Positions 1-8,466 are shown, counted from the first letter of the stretch. The stretch is DNA of 64,000 bases from an uncultured Flavobacteriaceae bacterium (GCA_947500385.1 CANMSA010000023.1:1-64000), one strand, 5' to 3'. Program-made: numbers and translations. Notes: generated by a model not told the origin, from the letters alone.

Positions 1-2
1 TT

Positions 3-182
3 GCAAAGGCGAGCAGCCTGGGAAAACCACATGGTAATCCTAGTGCCATCACTACACTCAAGAGACCACGCCTTTTTAGACGTGGTTCTTTGTTTTATGG
101 AGAGACCAAACCTGTTCAACGTCTTGGAGGAAAACCAACATCTAATCAACTCGGATTCCAGGCAATAACAATGGTGAATTAA
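3..182 (+). other. Open reading frame entering from the left edge, unassigned
   Basis: A frame on the plus strand is open from the left edge to a TAA at 180-182, giving about 59 basic residues. It could be the C-terminal tail of a gene lying to the left. I recognise no family and the composition (many Arg, Lys and Gly) is not distinctive. A second frame over the same bases is also open until about 167, so chance cannot be excluded. A short inverted repeat (ACCACG at 65-70, CGTGGT at 81-86) lies inside. From 183 to 394 I see only the hairpin at 212-245. Confidence 0.2.
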
Positions 183-210
183 AAATTTAAACACCTTTAT
201 CAATTCACAA

Positions 211-246
211 AGCCACCTTATGAACTATAAAACTCATAAGGTGGCC
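211..246. terminator. Hairpin, probable terminator of the 395-1327 lipoprotein gene
   Basis: Twelve-base perfect arms GCCACCTTATGA (212-223) and TCATAAGGTGGC (234-245) flank a 10-base loop. It sits about 150 bases past the stop of the minus-strand lipoprotein gene and about 30 bases past the plus-strand open frame, so it could serve either side. The flanking A or T tract is weak. A close relative of the same hairpin lies at 1764-1799, downstream of the paralogous gene. Confidence 0.6.
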
Positions 247-394
247 TTTATAAAAGATATCCTTAAATGATTGGTAGACTAATTTGAATTTAGTGTTTTG
301 GTCAAATACACCACCATGGGTCATACATTTTTCAATTCTTCCATCCGAACCATTCGTCGGTATTTCCTTTTGGGGAGCGCCGACTTATCTAAGA

Positions 395-1327
395 CTATTG
401 TACACTGACAAGTTCAAATAAGGCATCCTCTCGTATATATTCTATGCCGAAAGTCATATTTCTTCCGTAAAGATAGTAATATCCATCTCGTGGAGTTTTC
501 CCGGCCCGGATAACGCTAAAGCCACCAGAAGGGTTCCCCTCTACATCAAACTTTTCCCATTCTCCCGCCTCAGTTCTATCGAATTTTATACGGCCTTGAC
601 CATTATTATCAGAAAGGTACTTCCCGTTGCTTCCTTTGAACGAAACTGTCCCATCGGCCCATTCGACCAAGGTAATTTTCTCCCAAGGCCCCACCTCTTT
701 TCTATTGCAAGTCACGTTTTTACCATTTTCCGAACTTACAAAGAGACCTGAATCTACATTTTTCAAAGCAACTGTTTTGGAGCTCCCTAGGATGATAATT
801 TTGAACAAAGCATCCTCTCGCACATAGTCGAGCCCGAAAGTCATATTTCTTCCGTAAAGATAGTAATATCCATCTCGAGGAGTCTTCCCGGCACGAATAA
901 TGCTATAGGCCCCCGTAGCGGGGTCGATCTTCAAATCAAATTTTTCCCATTCCCCGGCCGCTGTCCGATTAAATTTTATACGACCTTGTCCATCATTATC
1001 GGAAAGATACTTTCCGTTGTTTCCCCTGAATGAAACGGTACCATCTGCCCAGTAGGTCATAGTTATGGTTTCCCATGCACCAATTTTGGTTCTGTTACAA
1101 GTTACGTTTCCACCATTTTCCGAACTTACGTAGCGTCCAGAATCCACATTTTGTAAGGCGACTATTCTAGTAGTTGAATTAATTCGAGCGTTTACCGATT
1201 CCTCGAGTAAATCTGTTTCTTGCTCTGGTTCAAACTCGGTAGTGGGTTCTTTTTCGCAAGAAGTATAAACTGCACCGATGAATAGTACAAGCAGGGCATA
1301 ATTTGAAATTTTTAGAAATCTTTTCAT
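395..1327 (-). CDS. Fascin-like beta-trefoil lipoprotein, paralogue A
   Basis: Predicted surface or periplasmic lipoprotein of 310 residues. A signal peptide ends in a lipobox with the acylated Cys at about residue 24, followed by an acidic linker to about 50. Two repeats follow, about 53-178 and 183-309, each with the fascin-like pattern (ALxNVDSGxYVSSEN, then GNNGKYLSD and a DGYYYLYG block), so each is probably one beta-trefoil. Such folds often bind sugars or protein partners, but no ligand can be read here. It is a tandem paralogue of the 1988-2917 gene and shares with it an upstream dyad and a downstream hairpin, which implies duplication of the whole transcription unit. The start has a normal signal peptide. 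The exact function is unknown. Confidence 0.85.
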   Translation of the reverse strand: MKRFLKISNYALLVLFIGAVYTSCEKEPTTEFEPEQETDLLEESVNARINSTTRIVALQNVDSGRYVSSENGGNVTCNRTKIGAWETITMTYWADGTVSFRGNNGKYLSDNDGQGRIKFNRTAAGEWEKFDLKIDPATGAYSIIRAGKTPRDGYYYLYGRNMTFGLDYVREDALFKIIILGSSKTVALKNVDSGLFVSSENGKNVTCNRKEVGPWEKITLVEWADGTVSFKGSNGKYLSDNNGQGRIKFDRTEAGEWEKFDVEGNPSGGFSVIRAGKTPRDGYYYLYGRNMTFGIEYIREDALFELVSVQ

Positions 1328-1411
1328 ATTGTTATAGGTTTAAATTAGTTTAAAGTGCATTTCAGAATCATAGGATCCTAAGAATCCAAATACACGACGT
1401 TTTATTTTATT

Positions 1412-1477
1412 CAAAACTATCTGATTGTTTTCGATAAGAAGGGTATCATGTAATAACTGTATCCTTATCCGTTATAA
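1412..1477 (-). promoter_or_regulatory. Promoter -7 box and upstream dyad of paralogue A
   Basis: On the minus strand TAGTTTTG (complement of 1412-1419) matches the Bacteroidota -7 element TAnnTTTG, about 85 bases before the start codon. No clear -33 TTG is present. Thirty-two bases further upstream is a dyad, TAATAAC at 1451-1457 and GTTATAA at 1471-1477 with a 13-base spacer. The same box, dyad, spacer and box-to-dyad distance recur upstream of paralogue B at 2996-3061. A dyad upstream of a promoter without a -33 box suits an activator site. Between 1480 and 1758 I see nothing convincing; a 78-codon frame at 1521-1757 has no recognisable features. Confidence 0.55.
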
Positions 1478-1758
1478 GCGTTGATGCTTTCAAAAATGGG
1501 CCACTCGGCCTTTATCCCGGTCACGGCACAGCAACCATAAACCATTTTGTAAGTACTATTACGTTGGCTATTCCCATTCGACCCAGTCGGTAGTGGTTTA
1601 ACGCAACCTTCTTTTGAAAAGAAACCATATCGAACAACTGGGAATATTGATTCCTGTTGCCTTTAAAACACTTCCTATAGCACAACGCCATGCAAGAACC
1701 ATTTTTGTGGCTAGTGTGCTGTAAAATATAACCGCTTTGAGGTTTACCACATTGCATT

Positions 1759-1799
1759 CAAAAAGCCACCCCATGAGCCATAAAACTCATAAGGTGGCT
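1759..1799 (-). terminator. Hairpin terminator of paralogue B
   Basis: Arms at 1764-1777 and 1786-1799 pair at 12 of 14 positions around an 8-base loop. On the minus strand the stem is followed by five T (A run 1760-1764 on the plus strand), as expected for an intrinsic terminator of the gene ending at 1988. The sequence closely resembles the hairpin at 211-246, so it was probably duplicated together with the gene. Confidence 0.65.
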
Positions 1800-1987
1800 A
1801 CAAACAAAAGTGACTCTAGAAACAACTTTTAAACCCTTTGAACTAAAACAGATAGTATGTCACTTTCATATCAACAGTGCCGCTCTGCGTTAAACAGGTA
1901 CCTGCAAAACCCACACTTTTTTCAAGCTTTTCTTTTCCATTCATTTGTCTGTGATCCCTTTAAAGGGTTGAATTGTTTTTCGATATA

Positions 1988-2917
1988 TCATTGATCGATA
2001 ATTTTAAACAAAGCATCATCTCGGATGTATTCGAGCCCGAAAGTCATATCTTCTCCAAAAAGATAATAATACCCATCTCGTGGAAGCTTATTGGCCCGAA
2101 TAATACTATAGCCATTCAAGTCACCATGGTACGCTACGTCAAATTTTTCCGCTTCCCCGGCTTCATCCTGATTGAACTTTATACGCCCTTGATCGTTTGG
2201 ATCTGAAAGATACTTTCCATTATTTCCCTTGAACGATACTGTACCATCTGACCAAGTGGTCATCGTAATTTTCTCCCACGGACCGACCTCGGTTCTAGTG
2301 CACGTAACGTTATCTCCATTTTCCGAACTCACATAAAGACCAGAATCGACATTTTGCAAAGCGACTGTTTTGGAATTCTCATCAATGATTCTGAACAACG
2401 CATCCTCTCGCACATAGTCGATCCCGAAAGTCATGGTTTCCCCAAAAAGATAATAATAGCCGTCTTGTGGGGTCTTCCCCGAACGAATTATGCTATACCC
2501 CCCAGAAGCAGCATCGTATTTCACATCAAATTTTTCCAATTCCCCGGCCGCCGCTCGATCAAATTTTATCCGGCCTTGCCCGTCATTATCAGAAAGATAC
2601 TTCCCGTTATTTCCCCTGAAGGACACAGTACCATCTGCCCAATTGACCATCGTAATCGTCTCCCACCGACCGACCGTAGTTCGATTACAGGTTACATTTT
2701 TTCCATTTTCCGAGCTTACATAAAGACCAGAATCCACGTTTTGCAAGGAGACTGTTTTAGAGGTGGTATTAGAAAGAAGGTTTGTCTCTTCCTCGATTTG
2801 TTCTATTTCCTGTTCGGTTTCAAGGCCGGTGGTAGATTCTTTTTCGCAGGAGGTAGATATGGTACCAATGCATAGTACAAGCAAGCCATAATTCAAAATT
2901 TTTAGAACTCTTTTCAT
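1988..2917 (-). CDS. Fascin-like beta-trefoil lipoprotein, paralogue B
   Basis: A 309-residue lipoprotein with the same architecture as its neighbour: signal peptide with lipobox Cys at about 24, a Glu-rich linker to about 52, then two fascin-like repeats of about 125 residues. Repeat landmarks (NVDSGLYVSSEN, GNNGKYLSD, DGQGRIKF, DGYYYLFGE) are nearly the same as in paralogue A, with LFGE replacing LYGR. Most differences lie in the linker and at exposed-looking positions. The two genes have their own control regions and hairpins, so they are separate transcription units and could be expressed differently. Location is probably the outer membrane or cell surface. The ligand is unknown. Confidence 0.85.
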   Translation of the reverse strand: MKRVLKILNYGLLVLCIGTISTSCEKESTTGLETEQEIEQIEEETNLLSNTTSKTVSLQNVDSGLYVSSENGKNVTCNRTTVGRWETITMVNWADGTVSFRGNNGKYLSDNDGQGRIKFDRAAAGELEKFDVKYDAASGGYSIIRSGKTPQDGYYYLFGETMTFGIDYVREDALFRIIDENSKTVALQNVDSGLYVSSENGDNVTCTRTEVGPWEKITMTTWSDGTVSFKGNNGKYLSDPNDQGRIKFNQDEAGEAEKFDVAYHGDLNGYSIIRANKLPRDGYYYLFGEDMTFGLEYIRDDALFKIIDQ

Positions 2918-2995
2918 TTTTTATAGAATTTGTAAGTACTGAACCATGCATTTGAAATGATCAACGCGTGATGGGTGCGACCTGCTAATCATATT

Positions 2996-3061
2996 CAAAA
3001 CTACCTGATTGCACGTCGTAAGCCGCTTGAAATGTAATAACTGTATCCCTATCCGTTATAA
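2996..3061 (-). promoter_or_regulatory. Promoter -7 box and upstream dyad of paralogue B
   Basis: TAGTTTTG on the minus strand (complement of 2996-3003) is about 79 bases before the start. The dyad TAATAAC (3035-3041) and GTTATAA (3055-3061) has a 13-base spacer and lies 32 bases from the box, exactly as upstream of paralogue A. Sequence around these two blocks has diverged while the blocks are nearly unchanged, which argues for a functional site. From 3063 to 3227 I see no gene or signal. Confidence 0.55.
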
Positions 3062-3227
3062 GTGGTATTGCTGTGAAAAATCGGTCCGCAAACCAAGGCA
3101 TCAAAAAGAAATTTAGGCGCGCCTATGTCATGAAGAAATATGAAAATCGAATGGGAAACTGCGCCGTGCGCCAAGTGTGCAAAAACCAACAAAAGTTGGA
3201 TTACATCTGGGCCAAATGGTCGTAAAA

Positions 3228-4187
3228 TCAATCAGAAAGAATCACTTTAAAAGCCGGTACCGGGATTTTATCTTCGATGACACTATCGCCCATATTAAGA
3301 CGTGCCATAGTGCGCCAACCTTGTATGCTCCAATAATAGGCGCCCAGGTCCTCCTCTCTATTGGTTTCTAAAACACCCTTGAAGATCGGTGCGTGTTTTA
3401 CACTTACAAAGTCTTTTAAGACCAAGGTATCGTTTACTTGAATGGTCTTCTTCTCCCGATATTCGTTTTCTGCGATAAACAGGTGCTCTACGGCAACAAA
3501 AAAGCCTTTTTCAGGCACTCTTAGCTTAAAGGCTTGTAAATCAATGGTGGTCCTGTTACGGTTGTGTTTTTCAATGATCAAATTATCCTGTAAAAGATCT
3601 TCGCCCGGCCTACCATCCTCGGTTACGCTTAAAATTCGAAGTCTAAACTTGGCCGTTTTGTTTGCCGCTGGCAAACCATTAAAAAAAAGGACCTCTACTT
3701 CCTTAATGAAGCAGTGCTCGTCAAAATCATCTGGTTTTACATACTTTCGGGCCAAGCTCGACGGATAGCTTCCCCCACTAAAATTTCCCAACCCTACCGT
3801 TCTTTTTCTTCGAAACGGGTTTAGTAGCACTTGCTTCTTGAAACGATAGGCATACACAGTAACCTCGTTCAGCACTTCTACTCTAGGTTTTAACAGGATA
3901 CGGGCTTCGTTTACCAAATGTAACGGAACCTCCTTGGTCGTATAACCCACACAACTAAAACGAACGAGGGTAGTGTCTTGTACCGAATCGATCCGAAACC
4001 TAAAACGGCCCAATGCGTTGGCAGAGACACCCTTTTTTTGTGCTGGTAAAATTACACTTGCATAAGGTAACGGCTTGCCGGTATGTATGTCATAAACACC
4101 TCCCGAAATATGTACGTTCTGGGCGTACCCATTAAAATACACCACCACCAACAAACACCAAAACCACTTCCACATAGCACAGACCAT
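3228..4187 (-). CDS. Secreted protein with N-terminal carboxypeptidase-like regulatory domain
   Basis: A 319-residue protein with a signal peptide (about 1-22, ending FNGYAQ; the Met at residue 5 is an equally good start). Residues about 25-105 match the carboxypeptidase D regulatory-like beta-sandwich (HISGGVYDIHTGKPLPYASV, then a VRFSCVGYTTKEV strand) that usually precedes TonB-dependent receptors. Here no plug or barrel follows. The rest, about 110-319, is a beta-rich region I cannot name but which resembles the tail of other Bacteroidota stand-alone proteins of this kind. It starts 3 bases after the FAH-family gene and is the last gene of a five-gene minus-strand operon. Its place suggests an envelope role, but no specific function is supported. 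Confidence 0.75.
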   Translation of the reverse strand: MVCAMWKWFWCLLVVVYFNGYAQNVHISGGVYDIHTGKPLPYASVILPAQKKGVSANALGRFRFRIDSVQDTTLVRFSCVGYTTKEVPLHLVNEARILLKPRVEVLNEVTVYAYRFKKQVLLNPFRRKRTVGLGNFSGGSYPSSLARKYVKPDDFDEHCFIKEVEVLFFNGLPAANKTAKFRLRILSVTEDGRPGEDLLQDNLIIEKHNRNRTTIDLQAFKLRVPEKGFFVAVEHLFIAENEYREKKTIQVNDTLVLKDFVSVKHAPIFKGVLETNREEDLGAYYWSIQGWRTMARLNMGDSVIEDKIPVPAFKVILSD

Positions 4188-4190
4188 TCG

Positions 4191-5048
4191 TTATTTAACA
4201 TAGGCCTTGGCGACCTGTCTAGAACTGCCCAAGCCTTCGATACCCAACTCGACCACATCACCTGCGGTCAGGTATCTCGGGGGATCAAAACCAAAGCCAA
4301 CGCCAAAAGGAGTCCCAGTAGAAATGACATCGCCCGGCAATAGGGTCATAAATTCGCTGATATAACTTACAGCGGTAGGTATATCAAATACAAAATCCGA
4401 GGTATTACTATCTTGTAACAACTCACCGTTTACCTTGAGCCATAACTGCAGATTATGGGGGTCCGCAACCTCATCACGGGTCGCGATAAAAGGTCCTAAA
4501 GGTGCAAAAGTGTCGCAACTCTTGCCTTTCACCCATTGCCCGCTTCGTTCAATCTGGTAGGCACGTTCACTATAGTCGTTATGCAATACGTAGCCTGCAA
4601 TATGGCTCATGGCGTCTTCTTTTGTGACATAGGATGCCTTCTTCCCGATAACGATTGCCAACTCTACCTCCCAATCGGTCTTCTTGCTTCCTTTGGGAAT
4701 TTGAAGATCATCGTTGGGACCAACGATGGCAGATGTTGCCTTAAAAAAAATAAGAGGTTCTTGGGGGATTTCCATACCGGCTTCTTTAGCGTGTTGCGCA
4801 TAGTTAAGGCCAATACAAACAATCTTAGAAGGCCTGCATAAAGGAGGCCCCAACCGTTCCGATGCTTCAACAACCGGGCAGTTTTCGCTATTGGCAGCCA
4901 ACCATGCTCGCAGGCGGGCCAACCCGTCCCCTCCAAAAAAAGGTTCATCATAATCTTGACCGAAAGCCGAAACATCCAATCGGGTGCCATTCTCTAATTG
5001 CACCCCAGGGCGTTCATTTCCCATCGTACCAAAGCGTATCAACTTCAT
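4191..5048 (-). CDS. Fumarylacetoacetate hydrolase-family protein (2-keto-3-deoxy sugar acid branch)
   Basis: A 285-residue enzyme of the FAH superfamily, cytoplasmic, with no signal peptide. The N-terminal domain ends near 70; the FAH core shows GLNYAQHAKE (80-89), the metal ligands Glu127 and Glu129 in DWEVELA, Asp158 in LHNDYSER, and KSCDTFAPLGP (176-186). Homologues cleave or hydrate acylpyruvates and diketo-deoxy sugar acids. The adjacent SDR gene suggests the L-fucose or L-rhamnose type non-phosphorylating route, where an SDR oxidises 2-keto-3-deoxy-L-fuconate and an FAH-family enzyme cleaves the 2,4-diketo acid to pyruvate and lactate. That substrate is an inference: no dehydratase, sugar dehydrogenase or transporter is next to it. 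Confidence 0.85.
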   Translation of the reverse strand: MKLIRFGTMGNERPGVQLENGTRLDVSAFGQDYDEPFFGGDGLARLRAWLAANSENCPVVEASERLGPPLCRPSKIVCIGLNYAQHAKEAGMEIPQEPLIFFKATSAIVGPNDDLQIPKGSKKTDWEVELAIVIGKKASYVTKEDAMSHIAGYVLHNDYSERAYQIERSGQWVKGKSCDTFAPLGPFIATRDEVADPHNLQLWLKVNGELLQDSNTSDFVFDIPTAVSYISEFMTLLPGDVISTGTPFGVGFGFDPPRYLTAGDVVELGIEGLGSSRQVAKAYVK

Positions 5049-5074
5049 ATTCTTAGTTCTTTTATCTTTTACCG

Positions 5075-5851
5075 TTAGTTTCCATTTAGTTTAACAAAGC
5101 CCCCGTCGATGGGGAAATCGGTTCCCGTCATAAACGAAGCCTCATCAGAACTTAAGTATACTACCAAATCCGCAACTTCTTTGGGGGTTCCCATACGACC
5201 AATGGGTTGGGTTTTAGCCAAGGTCTCGTAAACACTCGCCTCCTCTCCCGGAAAATGCTGTTTCAAATACCGATCAACAAATGGGGTATGGATCCTTGCG
5301 GGAGAAATACTATTGCAACGAATCCCGGCATCTACATAATCCTTGGCCACCGAATAGGTCATCGACTGTACCGCCCCTTTTGACGCAGAATAGGCAAAGC
5401 GATTTTTAATCCCCACGGTTCCTGCAATAGACGCGATATTCAAGATGACGCCCCCTTTTTTCTTCATCATTGGTACTGCCGCGTACAAACAATTATAAAC
5501 ACCCTTGACATTCACTGCAAATACGTTCTCAAACTGTTTTTCTTCGGTCTGTTCCACATTCCCGATGTGTGCTATTCCGGCATTGTTCACCAAAATCGAA
5601 AGCGGTCCTTGCGCATCGATTGTTTTAAATGCCTTTCGTACTTCAGCTTGGTTCACAACATCGCAGTGATGAAAAAAAATACGCCCTCCATGACTTTTTA
5701 CCTCTTTTACGACCGCCCTACCATTTTCCTTATCGGCATCCAGCAAATGTACTTCGGCGCCCTGCGCGCACAACGCAATGCAAATAGCCCTTCCAATACC
5801 GCTGCTTCCACCGGTTACCGCCGCCCTTTTTCCATGAAGATCAAATTTCAT
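5075..5851 (-). CDS. Short-chain dehydrogenase/reductase, possible 2-keto-3-deoxy-L-fuconate dehydrogenase
   Basis: A classical 258-residue SDR. The Rossmann dinucleotide motif TGGSSGIG is at 13-20, NNAG at 88-91, and the catalytic Ser140, Tyr153 and Lys157 (YSASK) are in place. Asp38 after the second strand suggests preference for NAD(H). The C-terminus MTGTDFPIDGGF is typical of the family. It lies 26 bases before the FAH-family gene and 9 bases after yceI, clearly in one operon. With its partner it could form a two-step oxidation and cleavage of a deoxy-keto sugar acid. Generic SDR function is certain; the substrate is inferred only from the neighbour. Confidence 0.85.
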   Translation of the reverse strand: MKFDLHGKRAAVTGGSSGIGRAICIALCAQGAEVHLLDADKENGRAVVKEVKSHGGRIFFHHCDVVNQAEVRKAFKTIDAQGPLSILVNNAGIAHIGNVEQTEEKQFENVFAVNVKGVYNCLYAAVPMMKKKGGVILNIASIAGTVGIKNRFAYSASKGAVQSMTYSVAKDYVDAGIRCNSISPARIHTPFVDRYLKQHFPGEEASVYETLAKTQPIGRMGTPKEVADLVVYLSSDEASFMTGTDFPIDGGFVKLNGN

Positions 5852-5860
5852 ATAGTGTCA

Positions 5861-6394
5861 CTAATTTCGGGTAAATACCAAATCAAATTGTACCCGTACG
5901 GTATCGCCCACAACAATCTGGCCAAACATTGCACTAGGGGGCTTCATATCAAAATCCTGTAAAACAAGTTCCTTTTCGCCCGTAAAACGTATTGATTCTT
6001 TACTCAAAAGGGGGTCTACATTCAATTCGACCTTGCGATCCACCCCTGCGATGCCTAAGGTCCCTAGCAAAACCGAATCCGTATTTTTAGCTTTTTCGCA
6101 CAGGAACCGCACTTTTGGGTGCGCATCCATTTTTAAGGCGGTATGCATTTTTTTGTTCATTGCCGCCCCTCGTTCACTTTGAATATCGGCGACCAGCACT
6201 TCAAATGTTAGGTTCGCTATGGTACCTGCCTCCCACTGCAAACTTCCTTGCATTTTCTGTGCGACCACCGTCCAGTCATGGGCCGTAGAGGTACCATGAA
6301 TTTTCAATGTGCTCCCCGCCGCGAGTTCATACCTTTCCTGGGCCGTGCCACAAAAGCCTACAAGAACACTTAACAGTATCAATATTTTTTTCAT
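5861..6394 (-). CDS. YceI-family periplasmic lipid-binding-like protein
   Basis: A 177-residue protein with a signal peptide (cleavage near residue 20 after GTAQ). The mature part follows the YceI pattern: an initial strand, then GTSTAHDWTV, a central region with LTFEVLVADIQSERGAAMNK, the KMDAHPKVRF segment, and a final strand rich in V and F. YceI proteins are lipocalin-like barrels that bind an isoprenoid chain in known cases, and many Bacteroidota copies have unknown roles. It sits between the SUMF1-like gene (38 bases) and the SDR gene (9 bases). Its ligand and its link to the sugar-acid genes are not known. Confidence 0.85.
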   Translation of the reverse strand: MKKILILLSVLVGFCGTAQERYELAAGSTLKIHGTSTAHDWTVVAQKMQGSLQWEAGTIANLTFEVLVADIQSERGAAMNKKMHTALKMDAHPKVRFLCEKAKNTDSVLLGTLGIAGVDRKVELNVDPLLSKESIRFTGEKELVLQDFDMKPPSAMFGQIVVGDTVRVQFDLVFTRN

Positions 6395-6432
6395 CCTATG
6401 TTTTCGTTTTGTGAAACTTTGTATCTACCGTG

Positions 6433-7422
6433 TTATTCATCGAGCACGGTTTGCCAAAATTCTTGCTGGGCTTGTTTTGTGGGTTGTTTTACCGGACGTA
6501 CCAACCGAAAGCCCACAAAATTAGAATCGGTAAACCACCAAAAACTTTTAGGTATCTGTGGGTCTCGTTTTTGTAATTTCAGGTTCGACGCTTTCCTAGC
6601 GGCCGACCGCAACACCTCGGCATCATCGTCCCAGGAACCGCCACGTATCACCCGAGGATGAATTACCGTAGGCACGACCCACGGATTCAGCGGTATATTC
6701 CCGGCGTAGGCATCTTCTTTGTATTCGTCCAACGTCCATTCGGCTACATTCCCGTGCATATCGTACAAGCCCCAAGCATTTGGGGCTTTGCTACCCACTT
6801 TCGCATACGAGCCATTGGAATTTTTGTAGTAGACCGCATACGTATCTATTGCAGCTACAGTACCAAAACTATAAGGTGTACTGCTACCTGCCCTGGCCGC
6901 ATATTCCCATTCGGCCTCGGTAGGGAGGCGGTAAAAATTCCCTGTAACCGTACTCAACCATTTGCAAAACACCAGTGCGGAATAAGCCGACATACTCACT
7001 GCGGGAAAGCCCTCTTTCCCCATCCCATATGAGGGATCTTCATAGGGCGGGCTAGGTCTAGAAATGGCATCGATCTTCACTACCCGCTCATCATCCAAAG
7101 TAACGAACAGTTCTTTGTTCTGCTTGAAAAAGAGTTCGAACAGTTCCCAGCTAAGTTCATGCGTTGCCATGTAAAACGAGTCCACCTTTACGGGGCGTTG
7201 GGGGCCTTCGTCTTCTTTGCGGCCCGCTTCAATGGATGGGCTTCCCATGTTAAACTCCCCCATCGGTATCAGCACCATATCAAAAGAGTGTTCGGTAGCA
7301 GGGATGTGTTCCGTTTTGGTTGCCAAGCTATCCACAGGTACCTTTTGTATTTCCTGTGCACTTAGCATGGTCATTGGTACAAAAAGTGATAGGAATAGGT
7401 ATTTTGCCATCTCTTTACCCAT
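6433..7422 (-). CDS. Secreted SUMF1/formylglycine-enzyme-like domain protein, GldK-related
   Basis: First gene of the five-gene operon. The frame is open from 7467, but I prefer the Met at 7422 because it places MGKEMAKYLFLSLFVPMTML at the N-terminus as a signal peptide; a Met at 7410 is also possible. The mature part is one SUMF1-like domain (about 270 residues): MGEFNMGSPS, then FYRLPTEAEWEYAARAGS, MHGNVAEW and the VIRGGSW block, ending VGFRLVRP. True formylglycine-generating enzymes need two Cys near the C-terminal core, and none is present here, so this is a binding or structural version, like GldK encoded at 16618-17988 in the same window. Location is periplasmic or surface. Confidence 0.85.
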   Translation of the reverse strand: MGKEMAKYLFLSLFVPMTMLSAQEIQKVPVDSLATKTEHIPATEHSFDMVLIPMGEFNMGSPSIEAGRKEDEGPQRPVKVDSFYMATHELSWELFELFFKQNKELFVTLDDERVVKIDAISRPSPPYEDPSYGMGKEGFPAVSMSAYSALVFCKWLSTVTGNFYRLPTEAEWEYAARAGSSTPYSFGTVAAIDTYAVYYKNSNGSYAKVGSKAPNAWGLYDMHGNVAEWTLDEYKEDAYAGNIPLNPWVVPTVIHPRVIRGGSWDDDAEVLRSAARKASNLKLQKRDPQIPKSFWWFTDSNFVGFRLVRPVKQPTKQAQQEFWQTVLDE

Positions 7423-7689
7423 TTGGTAGTTGAAATTATTCTTGAACCTATTGGTATCCATTGGCATATCTCTAACGTTCTAATCTTCAAGATATACAAT
7501 CCTGTGGCATTCCCAACACAGGGAAGGTGGTTTTTCCACTCCCGGATTTGTATCCTCGAAACATGTATTCTAAAGTTCCGTATGGCCCGAAAGTGCCGCT
7601 ACAGCATCAGGGTTTAACGTTTCCTTAAAAACATTTTCCGGAAAAATAGTACTTTTGAACTAGAACATAGCATCAATTTTTGACATAAA

Positions 7690-8376
7690 ATGCACAGAAT
7701 GAAAACATACATCACTTTTACGATCGCCCTCCTTTCTTTAAGCTTAACGGCCCAGCGAACAAATACCAAAGAATTGGAAAGTTTTACCGAGTTAAAGGCC
7801 TACGATCGCATTGTAGTTAGTCTTGTAAAGAGCAATGAGAATAAAATTGTAATCACCGGTGATGATCAAGACGAAGTGAAAATCACCAACAAGAACGGAG
7901 TCCTCAAAGTAAAAATGGAGTTCGATAATTTCTTGGATGGCAATGAGGCCAAAGCAACCCTTTACTACACCGAAGACCTTATCTTGCTAGATGCCAATGA
8001 AAATGCCAAAATAACCTCCGATGAGACCCTTAAAGGAGATCGTGTGGAAATAAAGGCTCAAGAAGGCGGTAAGATCGATCTTAAGATTGCTTTGGAAGAT
8101 TTGTATACCAAGTCTATTTCCGGCGGGGAAATACGTCTTACCGGACATTCAACCAAGCAAGAGGTTATGGTAAATACCGGGGGAAAGGTCAAGAATAAGG
8201 AGTTGACCACCGACAATACCAAGGTAGTGGTCAATGCAGGAGGAAGGGCCGATGTGAACGCGTCAAATAGGGTAGAGGCCAAAGTGAGAGCGGGTGGCTA
8301 CATCTATATTCATGGGAACCCTAAAGATGTGGAACGTGATAAGGTGTTCGGAGGCAAGATAGTTATTGTCGACTAA
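7690..8376 (+). CDS. DUF2807 (GIN domain) putative auto-transporter adhesin head
   Basis: A 228-residue secreted protein. A signal peptide (ends SLTAQ, about residue 21; a second Met at residue 4 is also usable) is followed by the DUF2807 beta-helix-like domain: FTELKAYDRIVVSLVKSNENKIVITGDDQDEVK, then repeated short strands with Gly and Asn turns such as GGKVKNK and GGRADVNASNRVEAKV. DUF2807 is common and often duplicated in Bacteroidota; its role is not established. It is a lone plus-strand gene between two divergent or convergent minus-strand units. A TACTTTTG box at 7650-7657 fits a -7 element but lacks a clear -33 partner. Confidence 0.85.
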   Translation: MHRMKTYITFTIALLSLSLTAQRTNTKELESFTELKAYDRIVVSLVKSNENKIVITGDDQDEVKITNKNGVLKVKMEFDNFLDGNEAKATLYYTEDLILLDANENAKITSDETLKGDRVEIKAQEGGKIDLKIALEDLYTKSISGGEIRLTGHSTKQEVMVNTGGKVKNKELTTDNTKVVVNAGGRADVNASNRVEAKVRAGGYIYIHGNPKDVERDKVFGGKIVIVD

Positions 8377-8466
8377 GGCGATAGCGCTTTTACCATATAG
8401 ATTTCAATAAGCGGTTGCGAAATTCGATAAAGCGGTCGCGCATCTTATATGTTGGATGTTTGGTAT

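Noticed and set aside
1521-1757. A 78-codon minus-strand frame between the two fascin-like genes
   Set aside because: It lacks a recognisable family or signal sequence and sits in a region without coding bias; the control elements of paralogue A lie just upstream of its neighbour.
2354-2875. A 173-codon plus-strand frame over paralogue B
   Set aside because: It is antisense to a lipoprotein gene with clear repeats; the length results from the repeated sequence on the other strand.
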